The position numbers and the translations under genes are program-made. DNA of 64,000 nt from Asticcacaulis sp. AC460. Lineage in GTDB: Bacteria; Pseudomonadota; Alphaproteobacteria; Caulobacterales; Caulobacteraceae. Where the stretch lies: positions 62,001 to 126,000 of the forward strand of contig NZ_AWGD01000003.1 in NCBI RefSeq assembly GCF_000495795.1. Direction: 5' to 3'. Below are positions 1 through 8,265 of the stretch, piece by piece (the first letter of the stretch is position 1; each line of letters opens with the position of its first letter). The notes beneath the pieces are model-generated. The model saw only the letters and a list, made by a program, of their open reading frames with translations. It did no database searches and had not been told where the DNA came from.

Positions 1-29
1 ACCACGCGTAGAATGCCTTATTTTTTATA

Positions 30-206
30 CTCCCCCGTTATACGGGGGAGGTGGCTGCAAGCGTTAGCGCGCAGTCGGAGGGGGGATTTCTTGGCGCCAA
101 GCCTTGCAGAATATAGGCGTAGATGACGGAAGCACCGGAGGGCCAAATCCCCCACTGTCTTATTTGCTTACAGCAAATGATCCACCTCCCCGTATAACGG
201 GGAGGG
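30..206. repeat. Long inverted repeat with hairpin ends, copy 1
   Basis: Each end is itself a hairpin: CTCCCCCGT/ACGGGGGAG around TAT at 30-50 and CCTCCCCGT/ACGGGGAGG around ATA at 185-205. The two ends are also inverted with respect to each other (30-54 pairs with 182-205). An inner pair GGGGGATTT/AAATCCCCC lies near 81-89 and 144-152. The same architecture recurs at 21275-21435 and 29046-29268, so I call it a dispersed non-coding element. This repeat fills most of bases 1-333, in which I see no gene. Confidence 0.75.
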
Positions 207-333
207 ATAAGTTATTTATATTTCTGGCTTTTTTCAGGGTTCGTCATCAGACGCCAACTCGGAGGGCACGGCCACTGAGATGTGTGAATCCGATAGGCGA
301 CCTGGGGTGGAGAATTTTGCCGACTATCTGCCT

Positions 334-537
334 TTAAACCGGATCCATATCGCGGCGGATACGGCCCGCGTCCGACGCGCCGTCGGTCGGCTTGTAGTTC
401 AACAGATTGGCCAGGTCGGCCGTCAGCTTGTCGGCGTTTTGCTTCAGCTGCGGGTTGGCTTCGATGCCGTGAGCCATGGCCTGATAGGACGCAACGCAGG
501 CCAGCACGGACACAACGATCAGAATCAGACGCTTCAT
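334..537 (-). CDS. Small exported protein of unknown function
   Basis: A 67-residue product with a clear signal peptide (MKRLILIVVSVLACVAS followed by YQAMAHG), leaving a mature polar peptide of about 45 residues rich in Asn, Asp and Lys. The start is supported by a strong AGGAGG ribosome site about 7 bases upstream. It is transcribed away from the TetR gene at 781, with 243 bases between the two starts. I recognise no family. Being so short, it could be a periplasmic peptide or a stress-induced leader-type product; only the signal peptide and ribosome site support it as a real gene. Confidence 0.6.
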   Translation of the reverse strand: MKRLILIVVSVLACVASYQAMAHGIEANPQLKQNADKLTADLANLLNYKPTDGASDAGRIRRDMDPV

Positions 538-681
538 GGCTCCGCCTCCTGCGGAAGGTGTGAAGATTGGAGGGATGAAGGCTTACGTGGCCACCTTCAC
601 CCCTCCTGGTTTTTAGAAATCCCCCCCAGATCCCCCCGGGGGTGTGAACAAACCGCTTCATCACCGGGGCTTTTGGTGATA

Positions 682-694
682 TGAACGTCGTTCA
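682..694. promoter_or_regulatory. Operator-like palindrome, site 1 of TetR gene
   Basis: TGAACGTCGTTCA, a perfect inverted repeat (TGAACG/CGTTCA around T). It is identical to site 3 and near-identical to site 2. Its location upstream of a TetR-family gene suggests autoregulation. Confidence 0.65.
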
Positions 695-715
695 CAATTG
701 TCTTGTAGCATAATT

Positions 716-728
716 TGAACTGCGTTCA
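716..728. promoter_or_regulatory. Operator-like palindrome, site 2 of TetR gene
   Basis: TGAACTGCGTTCA, matching the sites at 682 and 739 except in the centre; the outer TTGAAC/GTTCAA arms extend from 715 to 729. It starts 34 bases after site 1 and 23 bases before site 3. Confidence 0.65.
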
Positions 729-738
729 ATAGAAAAAA

Positions 739-751
739 TGAACGTCGTTCA
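739..751. promoter_or_regulatory. Operator-like palindrome, site 3 of TetR gene
   Basis: TGAACGTCGTTCA, identical to site 1, ending 29 bases before the TetR start codon. Binding here would block transcription initiation or early elongation of the regulator gene. Confidence 0.65.
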
Positions 752-780
752 AAAAAAATTACACAGAAGAGCCCACGATC

Positions 781-1407
781 ATGGCCCCCAAAACCGCCAC
801 ACTTTCGACCGTAACCCCCACCACCCTGTCCAAGCGCCAGGCCCAGCTCGAAGCGCTGATGGCCGCCGCCGAAAAACGCATCTGCGACTCGGGCCTGCAA
901 AGCCTGAAGGCGCGCGACCTGGCCGCCGATATCGGCATTGCGCTGGGCGGGCTTTACAACATCGTCGCCGACATGGACGCCCTGCTGCTGCTGGTATCGT
1001 CCAAGACCCTGAAACGCCTGGGTGAGGCAGCGACCGAACGCACCGGCCATCTACCCCTGGCGACGCGCGAGGAGGCGATCGAACGGCTGGTGGCGGTTGC
1101 GCACACCTATCTCGACTTTGCGCGCAGGAACCTGCCGCTGTGGCGGATGATTTTCGAGCTGCGGCTGGATTCGCCCCTGCCGGAATGGGCGGCTCAGGAC
1201 CAGTTACGCCTGTTTCGACATATCGCCGAGCCGTTGAGCGTCATCATGCCCGACCTAGACGCGCGGGGTTTGACGATCCGGGCGCGGACCCTGTTCGCTG
1301 CGGTGCACGGCATTATCTCGATCGGCCTGGAAGAGCGCCTGATCGCCGTGCCGGTGCAGAAGCTGAGCGACGAAATCGCCTGGCTGACCCGGGCGGCGTG
1401 CCGGTAA
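781..1407 (+). CDS. TetR/AcrR family transcriptional regulator
   Basis: A 208-residue protein with an N-terminal helix-turn-helix: residues about 20-65 contain the family pattern of a helix (LMAAAEKRICDSG), then LKARDLAADIGIALGGLYN and the following VADMDALLLLV helix. The remaining 140 residues are a helical ligand-binding domain with no recognisable ligand signature. Three palindromes (682, 716, 739) immediately precede it, which implies autorepression and possibly control of the divergent small exported protein. The start is not backed by a strong ribosome site (only AGAAGAG), so a later start is possible but would cut into the pre-HTH segment. Confidence 0.85.
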   Translation: MAPKTATLSTVTPTTLSKRQAQLEALMAAAEKRICDSGLQSLKARDLAADIGIALGGLYNIVADMDALLLLVSSKTLKRLGEAATERTGHLPLATREEAIERLVAVAHTYLDFARRNLPLWRMIFELRLDSPLPEWAAQDQLRLFRHIAEPLSVIMPDLDARGLTIRARTLFAAVHGIISIGLEERLIAVPVQKLSDEIAWLTRAACR

Positions 1408-1422
1408 GACCGGAGCGCCTGT

Positions 1423-1791
1423 CTAAGGCGACCACTTGACCGTGGAGCGGCCGACGCGGCCGGGCTCACCATAGGCCTTCTGGGTGAACAGTTGGTAAGC
1501 GACGGAGGCTTCGCCGAAACCATAGCCTCTTGGGTTTTCACTGACGATCGCACAGGCGGAATAGCGCGCGTTCTCACCGACGACGCATTCGACGGTGGCC
1601 ATCCCTTCGACCTCATCCTCTCGCGCCCGTTCCGGCATCAGGTCGTTATAGGTCGCACTCTCGGTCAGGTCGGGAAAATCGGCCACAGTATAAAAGCGCA
1701 CGTCGGCGGGCAGCGGCGGTAAGGTCTCGGCTGCGCCGGCGGATACCAGGCCGGACAACCCCATCACCAGGAGGGCGACAGGCAGCTTCAT
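1423..1791 (-). CDS. Exported single TonB-C-like domain protein
   Basis: I choose the start MKLPVALLVMG because it begins a signal peptide (cleavage near AGA-AE) and has AAGAGGT upstream. The mature part, about 100 residues, holds one domain resembling the TonB C-terminal fold: a pattern VECVVGENARYSACAIVSENP followed by GYGFGEASVAYQL, comparable with the beta-strand-glycine-turn-helix pattern of the energy transducer C-terminus. There is no N-terminal transmembrane anchor or proline-rich spacer, so it cannot be a classical TonB. Two cysteines about ten residues apart are shared with both domains of the gene just upstream. Probably a periplasmic protein of unknown role. Confidence 0.75.
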   Translation of the reverse strand: MKLPVALLVMGLSGLVSAGAAETLPPLPADVRFYTVADFPDLTESATYNDLMPERAREDEVEGMATVECVVGENARYSACAIVSENPRGYGFGEASVAYQLFTQKAYGEPGRVGRSTVKWSP

Positions 1792-1825
1792 GGGCGAACC
1801 TCTTTTCAGCCGACGCGACGACACG

Positions 1826-2458
1826 TCAAAACGCCCACTTCATGGTCATCTTCTGCACAGCACCGCGAGGTTGCGTGGTGCGCATACCCGACAGGAACCA
1901 GGCTGCCGTCGCTTCACCGAAGCCATAATCTTTAGGGGCTTCGGACAGGACGGCGCACCGTTCGTAGCGGCCGTTTTCCCCTACACGACAGTCGATGGTA
2001 ACCGTACCTTCGATTTCCTCCGTCCGGGCCTTTGGCGGATAAAGGTTCGTTGTATCCAGAGTCTCGGGCAGGTTTGGAAAGTCCGCCAGGGTATAGTATT
2101 TCAGCTCGGGATTGGGCGGCCTGTATTCGAAGCTCTGTTCCCGCCACAATCCGGGCAAGCCGCCCCAACGGCCCTGGGTCAGGAGCGTTTTCATCGCCGC
2201 TTCGGCAAAGCCCGCACCCGCGGGCGTTTCTTCAACTATGTAACACTGGCTGTAGCGCCGGTCGTCCGCGATGAGGCAACTGACGGTCGCCGCACCTGTC
2301 TGCGTTCCGTTATCCAGGTAAGGCGCGGCCTGAGGCGCGTCGGCCGGAAAATCCGCCCGTGTGTAAATCCTGGCGTCCGGCGGCGGATCGAACGCCGAAG
2401 CCTCCGACGCAGCTGTCATCGCAACAACCAGGGCCAATACGGCCGAACGGATCTTCAT
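1826..2458 (-). CDS. Exported protein with two TonB-C-like domains
   Basis: A 210-residue product starting at MKIRSAVLALVV with AGGGGGAG upstream and a cleavable signal peptide. Two successive domains share the same pattern: ATVSCLIADDRRYSQC near residue 70 and TVTIDCRVGENGRYERC near 150, each followed by GAGFAEA or GYGFGEA helices. The 1423 gene carries a third copy, 34 bases downstream in the same direction, so the pair is probably one transcript that arose by duplication. Each domain is preceded by a Y-T-x-A-D-F-P motif. The conserved cysteine pair suggests a disulphide. Relation to TonB is inferred from pattern only. Confidence 0.75.
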   Translation of the reverse strand: MKIRSAVLALVVAMTAASEASAFDPPPDARIYTRADFPADAPQAAPYLDNGTQTGAATVSCLIADDRRYSQCYIVEETPAGAGFAEAAMKTLLTQGRWGGLPGLWREQSFEYRPPNPELKYYTLADFPNLPETLDTTNLYPPKARTEEIEGTVTIDCRVGENGRYERCAVLSEAPKDYGFGEATAAWFLSGMRTTQPRGAVQKMTMKWAF

Positions 2459-2589
2459 GATTAGCTCCCCCTGCATGTCTTGAGCCTAACATGCAATCCT
2501 CTTCCCACACAATAAGAACCGGCCGACGCGGGGTTCCGCACCGACCGGCACTGTCAGGTTTCCGGGTGCAGGGTCCGCGACCCTGCCTG

Positions 2590-4704
2590 CTACCAGATGC
2601 GGACGCGGTCTTCCGGCTTCAGGTAATACTTGCCGTCCACCACCTTGAAGGCTTCATACCAGGCGTCGATATTGCGCGACGGACCGATGGAGCGGAACTC
2701 CGCCGGCGAGTGCGGATCGACCGACAGAAGCTGGATCATGGTCGCGTCGCGGCGCTTGGAACGCCACACCTGGCCGGCCGCCAGGAAGAAGCGCTGGTCG
2801 CCCGTAAACCCGTCCAGAACCGGTGCCTCCGCGCCCTTCAGCGAGATATGGTAGGCATCCAGTGCGATCAGCAGCCCGGCCAGGTCGGCCAGGTTTTCAC
2901 CCATGGTCAGCCCGCCCTGGACCTTATGGTCCGGCACCGGCTCATAGGCATCGTACTGGGCGCCCAGCTTGGTTGCCTGCTCGGTGAACTTGGCGGCGTC
3001 CTCGGCGGTCCACCAGTCGGTCAGTACGCCGTCGCCGTCATAGTTGCGGCCCTGGTCGTCGAAGCCGTGGCTGATTTCGTGGCCGATGACTCCGCCGATG
3101 GCGCCGTAATTGACCGCCGGATCGGCATTCGGATCGAAGAAGGGGGGCTGCAGGATGGCGGCCGGGAAGACGATCTCGTTATAGGTCGGCGAGTAGTAGG
3201 CATTGACCTCCTGCGGCAGCATGCCCCATTCCAGCGGATCGACCGGCTTGTCGACCTTCGACACCTGGAAGGCCCAGTCGAAGGCGCTGGAGCGCGCCAT
3301 ATTGCCGTACAGGTCGCCGGCGTCGATGGTCAGGCCGGAATAGTCGCGCCACTTGTCGGGATAGCCGATCTTAACGCCGAACTTGGAGAGCTTTTCCAAA
3401 GCCTTGGCCTTGGTGTCCGGCGACATCCAGGTCAGGTTGCCGATGCGGACCTTCATGGCGGCCAGCAGGTCGTTGACCAGGGCCTCCATCTTGGCCTTGG
3501 ACTCCGGCGGGAAATATTCCGCCACATAGGCGCGGCCCAGGGCCATGCCCAGCGAGCCTTCGACGGCCGAAATGGCCCGCTTCCAGCGCGGACGCTGCTG
3601 CTGCTGGCCGCCCAGTTCCTTGGACCGGAAGGTCCAGGCGGTGCGGACGAAACGCTCCGACAGGTAGGGCGCCGCCTGGTCGATGGTGCGGAAGGTTTCC
3701 CACGCTTTCAGGGTTTCCAGCGGCGTGTCGGCAAAGACCTGGGCGATCTTCGGGAAGGCGGTGTTTTCACCGACCACCACCTTGGACGCGGTGTCCAGCT
3801 GCGCGCCCTTGAAATAGGCCGCCCAGTCGAAGCCCGGCGCATATTTGGCCAGTTCGGCGCGGGTGAAGGGGTTGTACATCTTCGTCGAGTCGCGGCGTTC
3901 GGTGCGCGTCCACGACACTTCGGCGATCTTCGTCTCCATGGCGACGATGTCCTTCGCCGCCTGGGTCGCGTCGGGATAGCCGACCAGGCGCAGCATGTCG
4001 GCGACATAGATCTCGTACTTGGCCTTCTTGTCGGCGAAGTTGTCCTTCAGGTAGTAGTCGCGGTCGGGCAGGCCCAAGCCCGACTGGCCCATATTGACGA
4101 CATTGACGTTGGGGTTCTTTTCGTCGGCGGCGACATAGGCGCCGAAGAAGGACGAACCGAAGGTGCCGGCGCTGCGGCCCATCCAGGCGGCCATGTCCGA
4201 CCGGGTCTTCACGCCGCGGATCGAGGCCAGCAGCGGCGCCAGGGGGGCTGCGTCACGGGCTTCCACGGCCTGGGTATCCAGCATCGACTTGTACATGGCG
4301 GCGATCTTGGCCTCGTCGCCGCTCAGGTCGCCGCGCGTCGCCAGGCCTTCGATGATCGCCTGGGACCGCGCTTCTGCCAGGTCCAGCAGCTTGTAGGCGA
4401 CGCCGTACGACGTCTTGTCGGCCGGGATTTCCATAGAGTCCAGCGCCTTGCCATTGGCGTAACGGAAGAAGCTGTCGCCGGGCTTGACCGAGGTATCCAT
4501 GCCTTCCAGGTCGACACCCCAGGCGCCGAAGCGCGGCGCCGCGGTCAGGTCAGTCCCGCCGGCATCCTGAGCGAGAAACGCCTCCAGACCGTGCAGCGGC
4601 CGTTGGGTGCGTTCGGCGGCGAGGCTGTTGTCGACGGCAAAAGCCGGGGCGGCGGTGACGACGGCCAGGGCGGTGGTCACGGCAAGAAGCTTGAGGATAC
4701 GCAT
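2590..4704 (-). CDS. M13 family zinc metallopeptidase (neprilysin/PepO type)
   Basis: A 704-residue exported endopeptidase. The start MRILKLLAV begins a signal peptide ending AAPAFA. Zinc ligands are visible: HEISH at about residues 542-546 (bases 3067-3081), followed by GFDDQGRNYDGDG, and the third-ligand motif ENLADLAGL about 60 residues later. A substrate-side NAYY motif precedes the zinc site and the C-terminus ends in RVRIW, the aromatic end common to the family. Length equals the normal family size. Known members cleave oligopeptides in the periplasm or at the surface. No partner genes adjoin it; the TonB-C-like pair is 130 bases downstream on the same strand. Confidence 0.95.
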   Translation of the reverse strand: MRILKLLAVTTALAVVTAAPAFAVDNSLAAERTQRPLHGLEAFLAQDAGGTDLTAAPRFGAWGVDLEGMDTSVKPGDSFFRYANGKALDSMEIPADKTSYGVAYKLLDLAEARSQAIIEGLATRGDLSGDEAKIAAMYKSMLDTQAVEARDAAPLAPLLASIRGVKTRSDMAAWMGRSAGTFGSSFFGAYVAADEKNPNVNVVNMGQSGLGLPDRDYYLKDNFADKKAKYEIYVADMLRLVGYPDATQAAKDIVAMETKIAEVSWTRTERRDSTKMYNPFTRAELAKYAPGFDWAAYFKGAQLDTASKVVVGENTAFPKIAQVFADTPLETLKAWETFRTIDQAAPYLSERFVRTAWTFRSKELGGQQQQRPRWKRAISAVEGSLGMALGRAYVAEYFPPESKAKMEALVNDLLAAMKVRIGNLTWMSPDTKAKALEKLSKFGVKIGYPDKWRDYSGLTIDAGDLYGNMARSSAFDWAFQVSKVDKPVDPLEWGMLPQEVNAYYSPTYNEIVFPAAILQPPFFDPNADPAVNYGAIGGVIGHEISHGFDDQGRNYDGDGVLTDWWTAEDAAKFTEQATKLGAQYDAYEPVPDHKVQGGLTMGENLADLAGLLIALDAYHISLKGAEAPVLDGFTGDQRFFLAAGQVWRSKRRDATMIQLLSVDPHSPAEFRSIGPSRNIDAWYEAFKVVDGKYYLKPEDRVRIW

Positions 4705-4897
4705 GCGAGGCACTTCCGGTTGGAATTGAAACTTTCCCGCCACCCTATCGCCTTTGCCGTCGGGTGCAATGTGAAATTTTGTTCATCTTGTGGCGGGATG
4801 GGGCATGTTTTTTCAATTTTCGCCACTTTTGGGGTTACATTCGTGTGAGCCTTCCCCCATAACTTGAAAATCCACGGAAAACTCAAAAGGAATGCGC

Positions 4898-6778
4898 ATG
4901 ATCTCTTCCACCCCTGACCTGACCGATATGGCCACTTCCGTGGCGCAAACGGCCGGCCATACGGCGGGGGACGGCAATGGCGCCTACCTGTTCATCATTC
5001 TGTTTCTGCTGGCCTCGGCGGTGATCGTACCGATCTTCCAGCGTTACAAGATTTCGTCCGTCCTGGGCTTCCTTCTGGTCGGGGTGATGATGGGACCGGA
5101 TGTCTTCGGCCGTATTGCTGCCAACGTACCCTGGCTCGACGATTTCTCGGTCATGCAGTCCCATGCGGTGCATCAGCTGGCTGAGCTGGGTGTGGTCTTC
5201 CTGCTGTTCTCGATCGGGCTGGAACTGACGTTTGAACGTCTGAAATCCATGCGCCGGCTGATTTTCGGCCTGGGTGGCGCCCAGGTCATCCTGTCGGGCA
5301 TCGTCCTGACCTGCCTGTTCGCGCTTCTGGGGGTCGGCTGGATCGGCGCCGCCATGCTGGGCATGGCCCTGGCCCTGTCCTCGACCGCCGTGGTCATCCC
5401 CGTCCTGGCGGATCGAAAAGCCTTGCGCACGTCGTCGGGCCGCTCGGTCTTCGCCATCCTGCTGGCCCAGGACCTCAGCGTCGCCCCGATCCTCATCACC
5501 GTCACCATGCTGGCCGGCGCCGCCAATGGCGCGTCCCAGGGGCTGGAAGGCCTGCTGGCCCTGATTCCCGCCCTGATCGGCATGGCCATCCTGGTCATCG
5601 GCGGCCGCTGGCTGCTGAGGCCGCTGTTCAACACCGCCGCCGTCTCCAACAGCCGCGAGCTGTTCATGGCCGCCTGCCTGCTGGTCGTGGTGCTGTCGGG
5701 CCAAGTGGCGGTCATGACCGGGATGAGCATGGCGCTGGGGGCCTTCGTCGCCGGCGTGCTGCTGGCCGAAACCGAATACCGCCGCGAGATCGAAGTCATG
5801 ATCGATCCGTTCAAAGGCCTGCTGCTGGGCCTGTTCTTCGTCACCGTCGGGGCGCGGCTGGACGTCTCGGTCATCCTGGCCAATCCGACCCTGGTGATCG
5901 GCCTGATGTTCGCGCTGATCGCCATCAAGGCGGTCCTGGTCTATCCGTTGGCGCGGGCGTTCGGCCTGTCGCCGCGCAGCGCCGTCGAAACCGCCGCCGT
6001 GCTGGGGCCGGCGGGGGAATTCGCCTTCGTCATCATCGACGAAGCCATCGGTCATAAGGTGCTCGATTCCGGCTTCGGCCAGGCGGTGATCCTGGCGGCC
6101 ATTCTGTCGATGTTCTCCATTCCCTTCCTGGCGGCGATCGCGAGCCGTATCGGCAAGAAGGTTCAGCCGCAAAAGACGGCCGAGGCGCCCGAGGTCATCT
6201 CCGAAGGTGAAACCGCAGCCCGGGTCATTGTCGTCGGCTATGGCCGCGTCGGCGCCCTGGTGGCCGACATGCTGAAGGAGCACAAGATCCCCTTCACCGT
6301 GGTCGACTTCAACCCCCAGGTCGTCCAGCGCGCCCGTACGGCTGGCATCGAAGCCTGGTACGGCGATGCTTCCGTGCCGGATTTCCTGGCGCGGATGGGG
6401 ATAGAAAAAGTCCGCGGCGTGGTGGTGACGGCGTCCAATCCGGCCTTTACCGATCAGTGCGTCAAGGCCATACGGTCAGTCCGCGCCGACGTCCACGTCA
6501 TCGCCCGCGCCCGTGACGCCGATCACGCTCAGCGCCTGTACCAGATGGGTGCGACAGATGCGGTGCCGGAAACCATCGAAGCCTCGCTGCAACTGGCGGA
6601 AAATACCCTGATCGACCTGGGCGTGCCCATGGGCCTGGTCCTGGCGTCGGTGCACGAACGCCGCGATGTCTTCCGCCAGATGTTCGGCATCCGCGGCGGC
6701 GGCGGCACGTCGGTGCTGCGCGCCGCCCAGGCGCGGGTCACCGGCAAGGATGAGGCGGTCGCCGAACCGGCGCCGTAG
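4898..6778 (+). CDS. CPA2-family cation:proton antiporter with RCK domain (Kef type)
   Basis: A 626-residue inner membrane protein. The first 410 residues form about 12 hydrophobic helices with the exchanger signatures LGVVFLLFSIGLELTF and LALSSTAVVIPVL. A linker leads to a cytosolic TrkA-N/RCK domain at about 440-560 with the Rossmann motif VVGYGRVG and a following acidic strand end (VVDFNPQ). Known Kef-type members exchange K+ or Na+ for H+, often gated by glutathione adducts or nucleotides. The AAAAGG ribosome site sits 7 bases from the ATG at 4898 but only 1 base from the ATG at 4892, so I prefer 4898. No KefF/KefG-type ancillary subunit adjoins it. Confidence 0.93.
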   Translation: MISSTPDLTDMATSVAQTAGHTAGDGNGAYLFIILFLLASAVIVPIFQRYKISSVLGFLLVGVMMGPDVFGRIAANVPWLDDFSVMQSHAVHQLAELGVVFLLFSIGLELTFERLKSMRRLIFGLGGAQVILSGIVLTCLFALLGVGWIGAAMLGMALALSSTAVVIPVLADRKALRTSSGRSVFAILLAQDLSVAPILITVTMLAGAANGASQGLEGLLALIPALIGMAILVIGGRWLLRPLFNTAAVSNSRELFMAACLLVVVLSGQVAVMTGMSMALGAFVAGVLLAETEYRREIEVMIDPFKGLLLGLFFVTVGARLDVSVILANPTLVIGLMFALIAIKAVLVYPLARAFGLSPRSAVETAAVLGPAGEFAFVIIDEAIGHKVLDSGFGQAVILAAILSMFSIPFLAAIASRIGKKVQPQKTAEAPEVISEGETAARVIVVGYGRVGALVADMLKEHKIPFTVVDFNPQVVQRARTAGIEAWYGDASVPDFLARMGIEKVRGVVVTASNPAFTDQCVKAIRSVRADVHVIARARDADHAQRLYQMGATDAVPETIEASLQLAENTLIDLGVPMGLVLASVHERRDVFRQMFGIRGGGGTSVLRAAQARVTGKDEAVAEPAP

Positions 6779-6829
6779 TACAGTGGTCTTTCATCCAGGA
6801 GTCGAGATCGACGACGTGCACTTAAAGGC

Positions 6830-7204
6830 TTAGATGCAGTACTGGTCCAGAAGGCCGTCGATATCGTCGGACTGCTGCTGGATCTGCTCCTGCAGTTCAT
6901 TGAGTTCGCCGACCTGCGTGTCGCGTTCCGATGACGTCAGTTCGGAATCCTGAAGGATAACTTCGCGGTACTTGCCCAGCGACTCGTAAGCGCCGCCCAG
7001 TTCATCACCGGCCGTGCGCAGATGCGGGCAACTGTCGGCGATATTGCCGCCGTCGATAGCGGCCGATGCGGCATCCAGCGCGGTGTTGCTGGCTTCCAGA
7101 TGCGCCAGTGTCTCGGCCTCGATGTCGCTGCGGTCGTCGGCGACGGCGGCGGTGGCGAACAGGCCGAGGGCCAGGGGCAGGATAAGGATGGCTATCGGGC
7201 GCAT
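6830..7204 (-). CDS. Small exported helical protein
   Basis: A 124-residue product with a signal peptide (MRPIAILILPLALGLFATAAVA) and a GGAG ribosome site 5 bases before the start. The mature part is acidic and predicted to be largely helical (repeated Leu/Gln/Asp heptad-like segments such as ELNELQEQIQQQSDD), with two cysteines, one near the middle (DSCPHL) and one next to the C-terminus (QYCI), which could form a disulphide. No family recognised. It is convergent with the antiporter gene, 51 bases from its end. Confidence 0.75.
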   Translation of the reverse strand: MRPIAILILPLALGLFATAAVADDRSDIEAETLAHLEASNTALDAASAAIDGGNIADSCPHLRTAGDELGGAYESLGKYREVILQDSELTSSERDTQVGELNELQEQIQQQSDDIDGLLDQYCI

Positions 7205-7329
7205 GGTGGCTCCGCTGTCGGTGAGGGACCTGGTTGTGCTCAGCCTAACACGGCGATCCGAGTGCGGCGAGAGTCATTTGGCAGCTTAGCACTCCACCGC
7301 CCGGGCGGCGAATGACAAAGCCTGTAAGC

Positions 7330-8094
7330 CTACTTCCCGTTGCCATCGTGGGCTTCCAGCCGATTGCGCAGGCCGTCGATCTCATGGAAGAAGCGGCGAC
7401 GGACCTCAGCGGCAAAGGGATTGTCGCGTTCGATGCTGAGAAACAGCTCGTCGGAATCGCCGGCGACCAGGCCGATGCCCTGCATCAGCAGGTCGTAGGA
7501 CCGCGTCGTATGCACGGTGGGCAGGGGCTCCAGCCCGGACATGACCTTGGCGATCAGGTGGGTCAGGCCCTGAACCGCGGCCAGGGCCTTGTCGTGCTGT
7601 TCCGGCGTCGCCACCGAAACCTTCAGGTCCAGGGTCTCGCGGAAGAAGCGCAGGATCGGGTTCAGCCGGCGGATACGCACCGGACAGACGACGATTTCCA
7701 GGTCATGAATGCCCTTGCGCGCCGATTGCGGCCCGAACAAAGGGTGCGTGCACAGGATGTAGGTGCTCTTGGGCAGGGCGGCTTCCAGCCACACGGCCGG
7801 CTTCATCTTGACCGAGCCGACATCGATGACCAGGGCGCGTGGATGGACCAGCGGCGCGATCTTCTCGGCCATGGCCTTCATGGCGCGGATCGGTACGGCC
7901 AGGATGACGATGCGGCAGGCGGCGACCTCTTCCAGGCTGGCCATGTAGACATTGTGCCGGCGGGCGAAGGCGCGGGCCGCGGGGCTCGGGTCGTAGGCAT
8001 AGATGTCGAAATAGGGCGCCAGATGCTTGACGATCAGGCGGCCGAACGCCCCCAATCCGAACAGTCCCAGCTTGTCGACCCTTTTTTTCAGCAC
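7330..8094 (-). CDS. tyrA: Prephenate/arogenate dehydrogenase family protein
   Basis: A 254-residue NAD(P)-dependent dehydrogenase. The N-terminal Rossmann motif GLFGLGAFG is followed by an acidic strand end (IYAYDPS), and the middle carries VILAVPI, VIDVGSVK and the substrate-binding THPLFGPQSA, all typical of TyrA enzymes that oxidise prephenate or arogenate on the way to tyrosine. The start is a GTG at 8094. At 254 residues it is slightly shorter than the usual 280-300. It is not linked to the aromatic genes at 59.6-61.5 kb, unlike the common clustering of tyrA with hisC and chorismate mutase in this group; it may therefore be a second, divergent copy. Confidence 0.85.
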   Translation of the reverse strand: MLKKRVDKLGLFGLGAFGRLIVKHLAPYFDIYAYDPSPAARAFARRHNVYMASLEEVAACRIVILAVPIRAMKAMAEKIAPLVHPRALVIDVGSVKMKPAVWLEAALPKSTYILCTHPLFGPQSARKGIHDLEIVVCPVRIRRLNPILRFFRETLDLKVSVATPEQHDKALAAVQGLTHLIAKVMSGLEPLPTVHTTRSYDLLMQGIGLVAGDSDELFLSIERDNPFAAEVRRRFFHEIDGLRNRLEAHDGNGK

Positions 8095-8265
8095 TGCCCC
8101 ACCTGGCCTCTGTTTTGGAAAGCGCGCCCCTTAACACACGGCGTCAGGCGTGGCGAGACAAAACACGCCGCACGGGCGCGATTTCGGGATGTTTCTTGCG
8201 CAATTATCAGACCAGGCGCGAAGACGTGCCTCGGGACCCGCCGGAGCGGGGAAAAGATTTCCAGC

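Noticed and set aside
2491-4848. A very long open frame antisense to the M13 peptidase
   Set aside because: Its sequence has no domain pattern, is poor in hydrophobic clustering and mirrors codon structure of the peptidase; the peptidase has zinc motifs and a ribosome site.
4883-6283. A 466-codon open frame antisense to the antiporter
   Set aside because: Gln/His/Asp-rich product without any motif; the antiporter frame contains transmembrane and RCK motifs.
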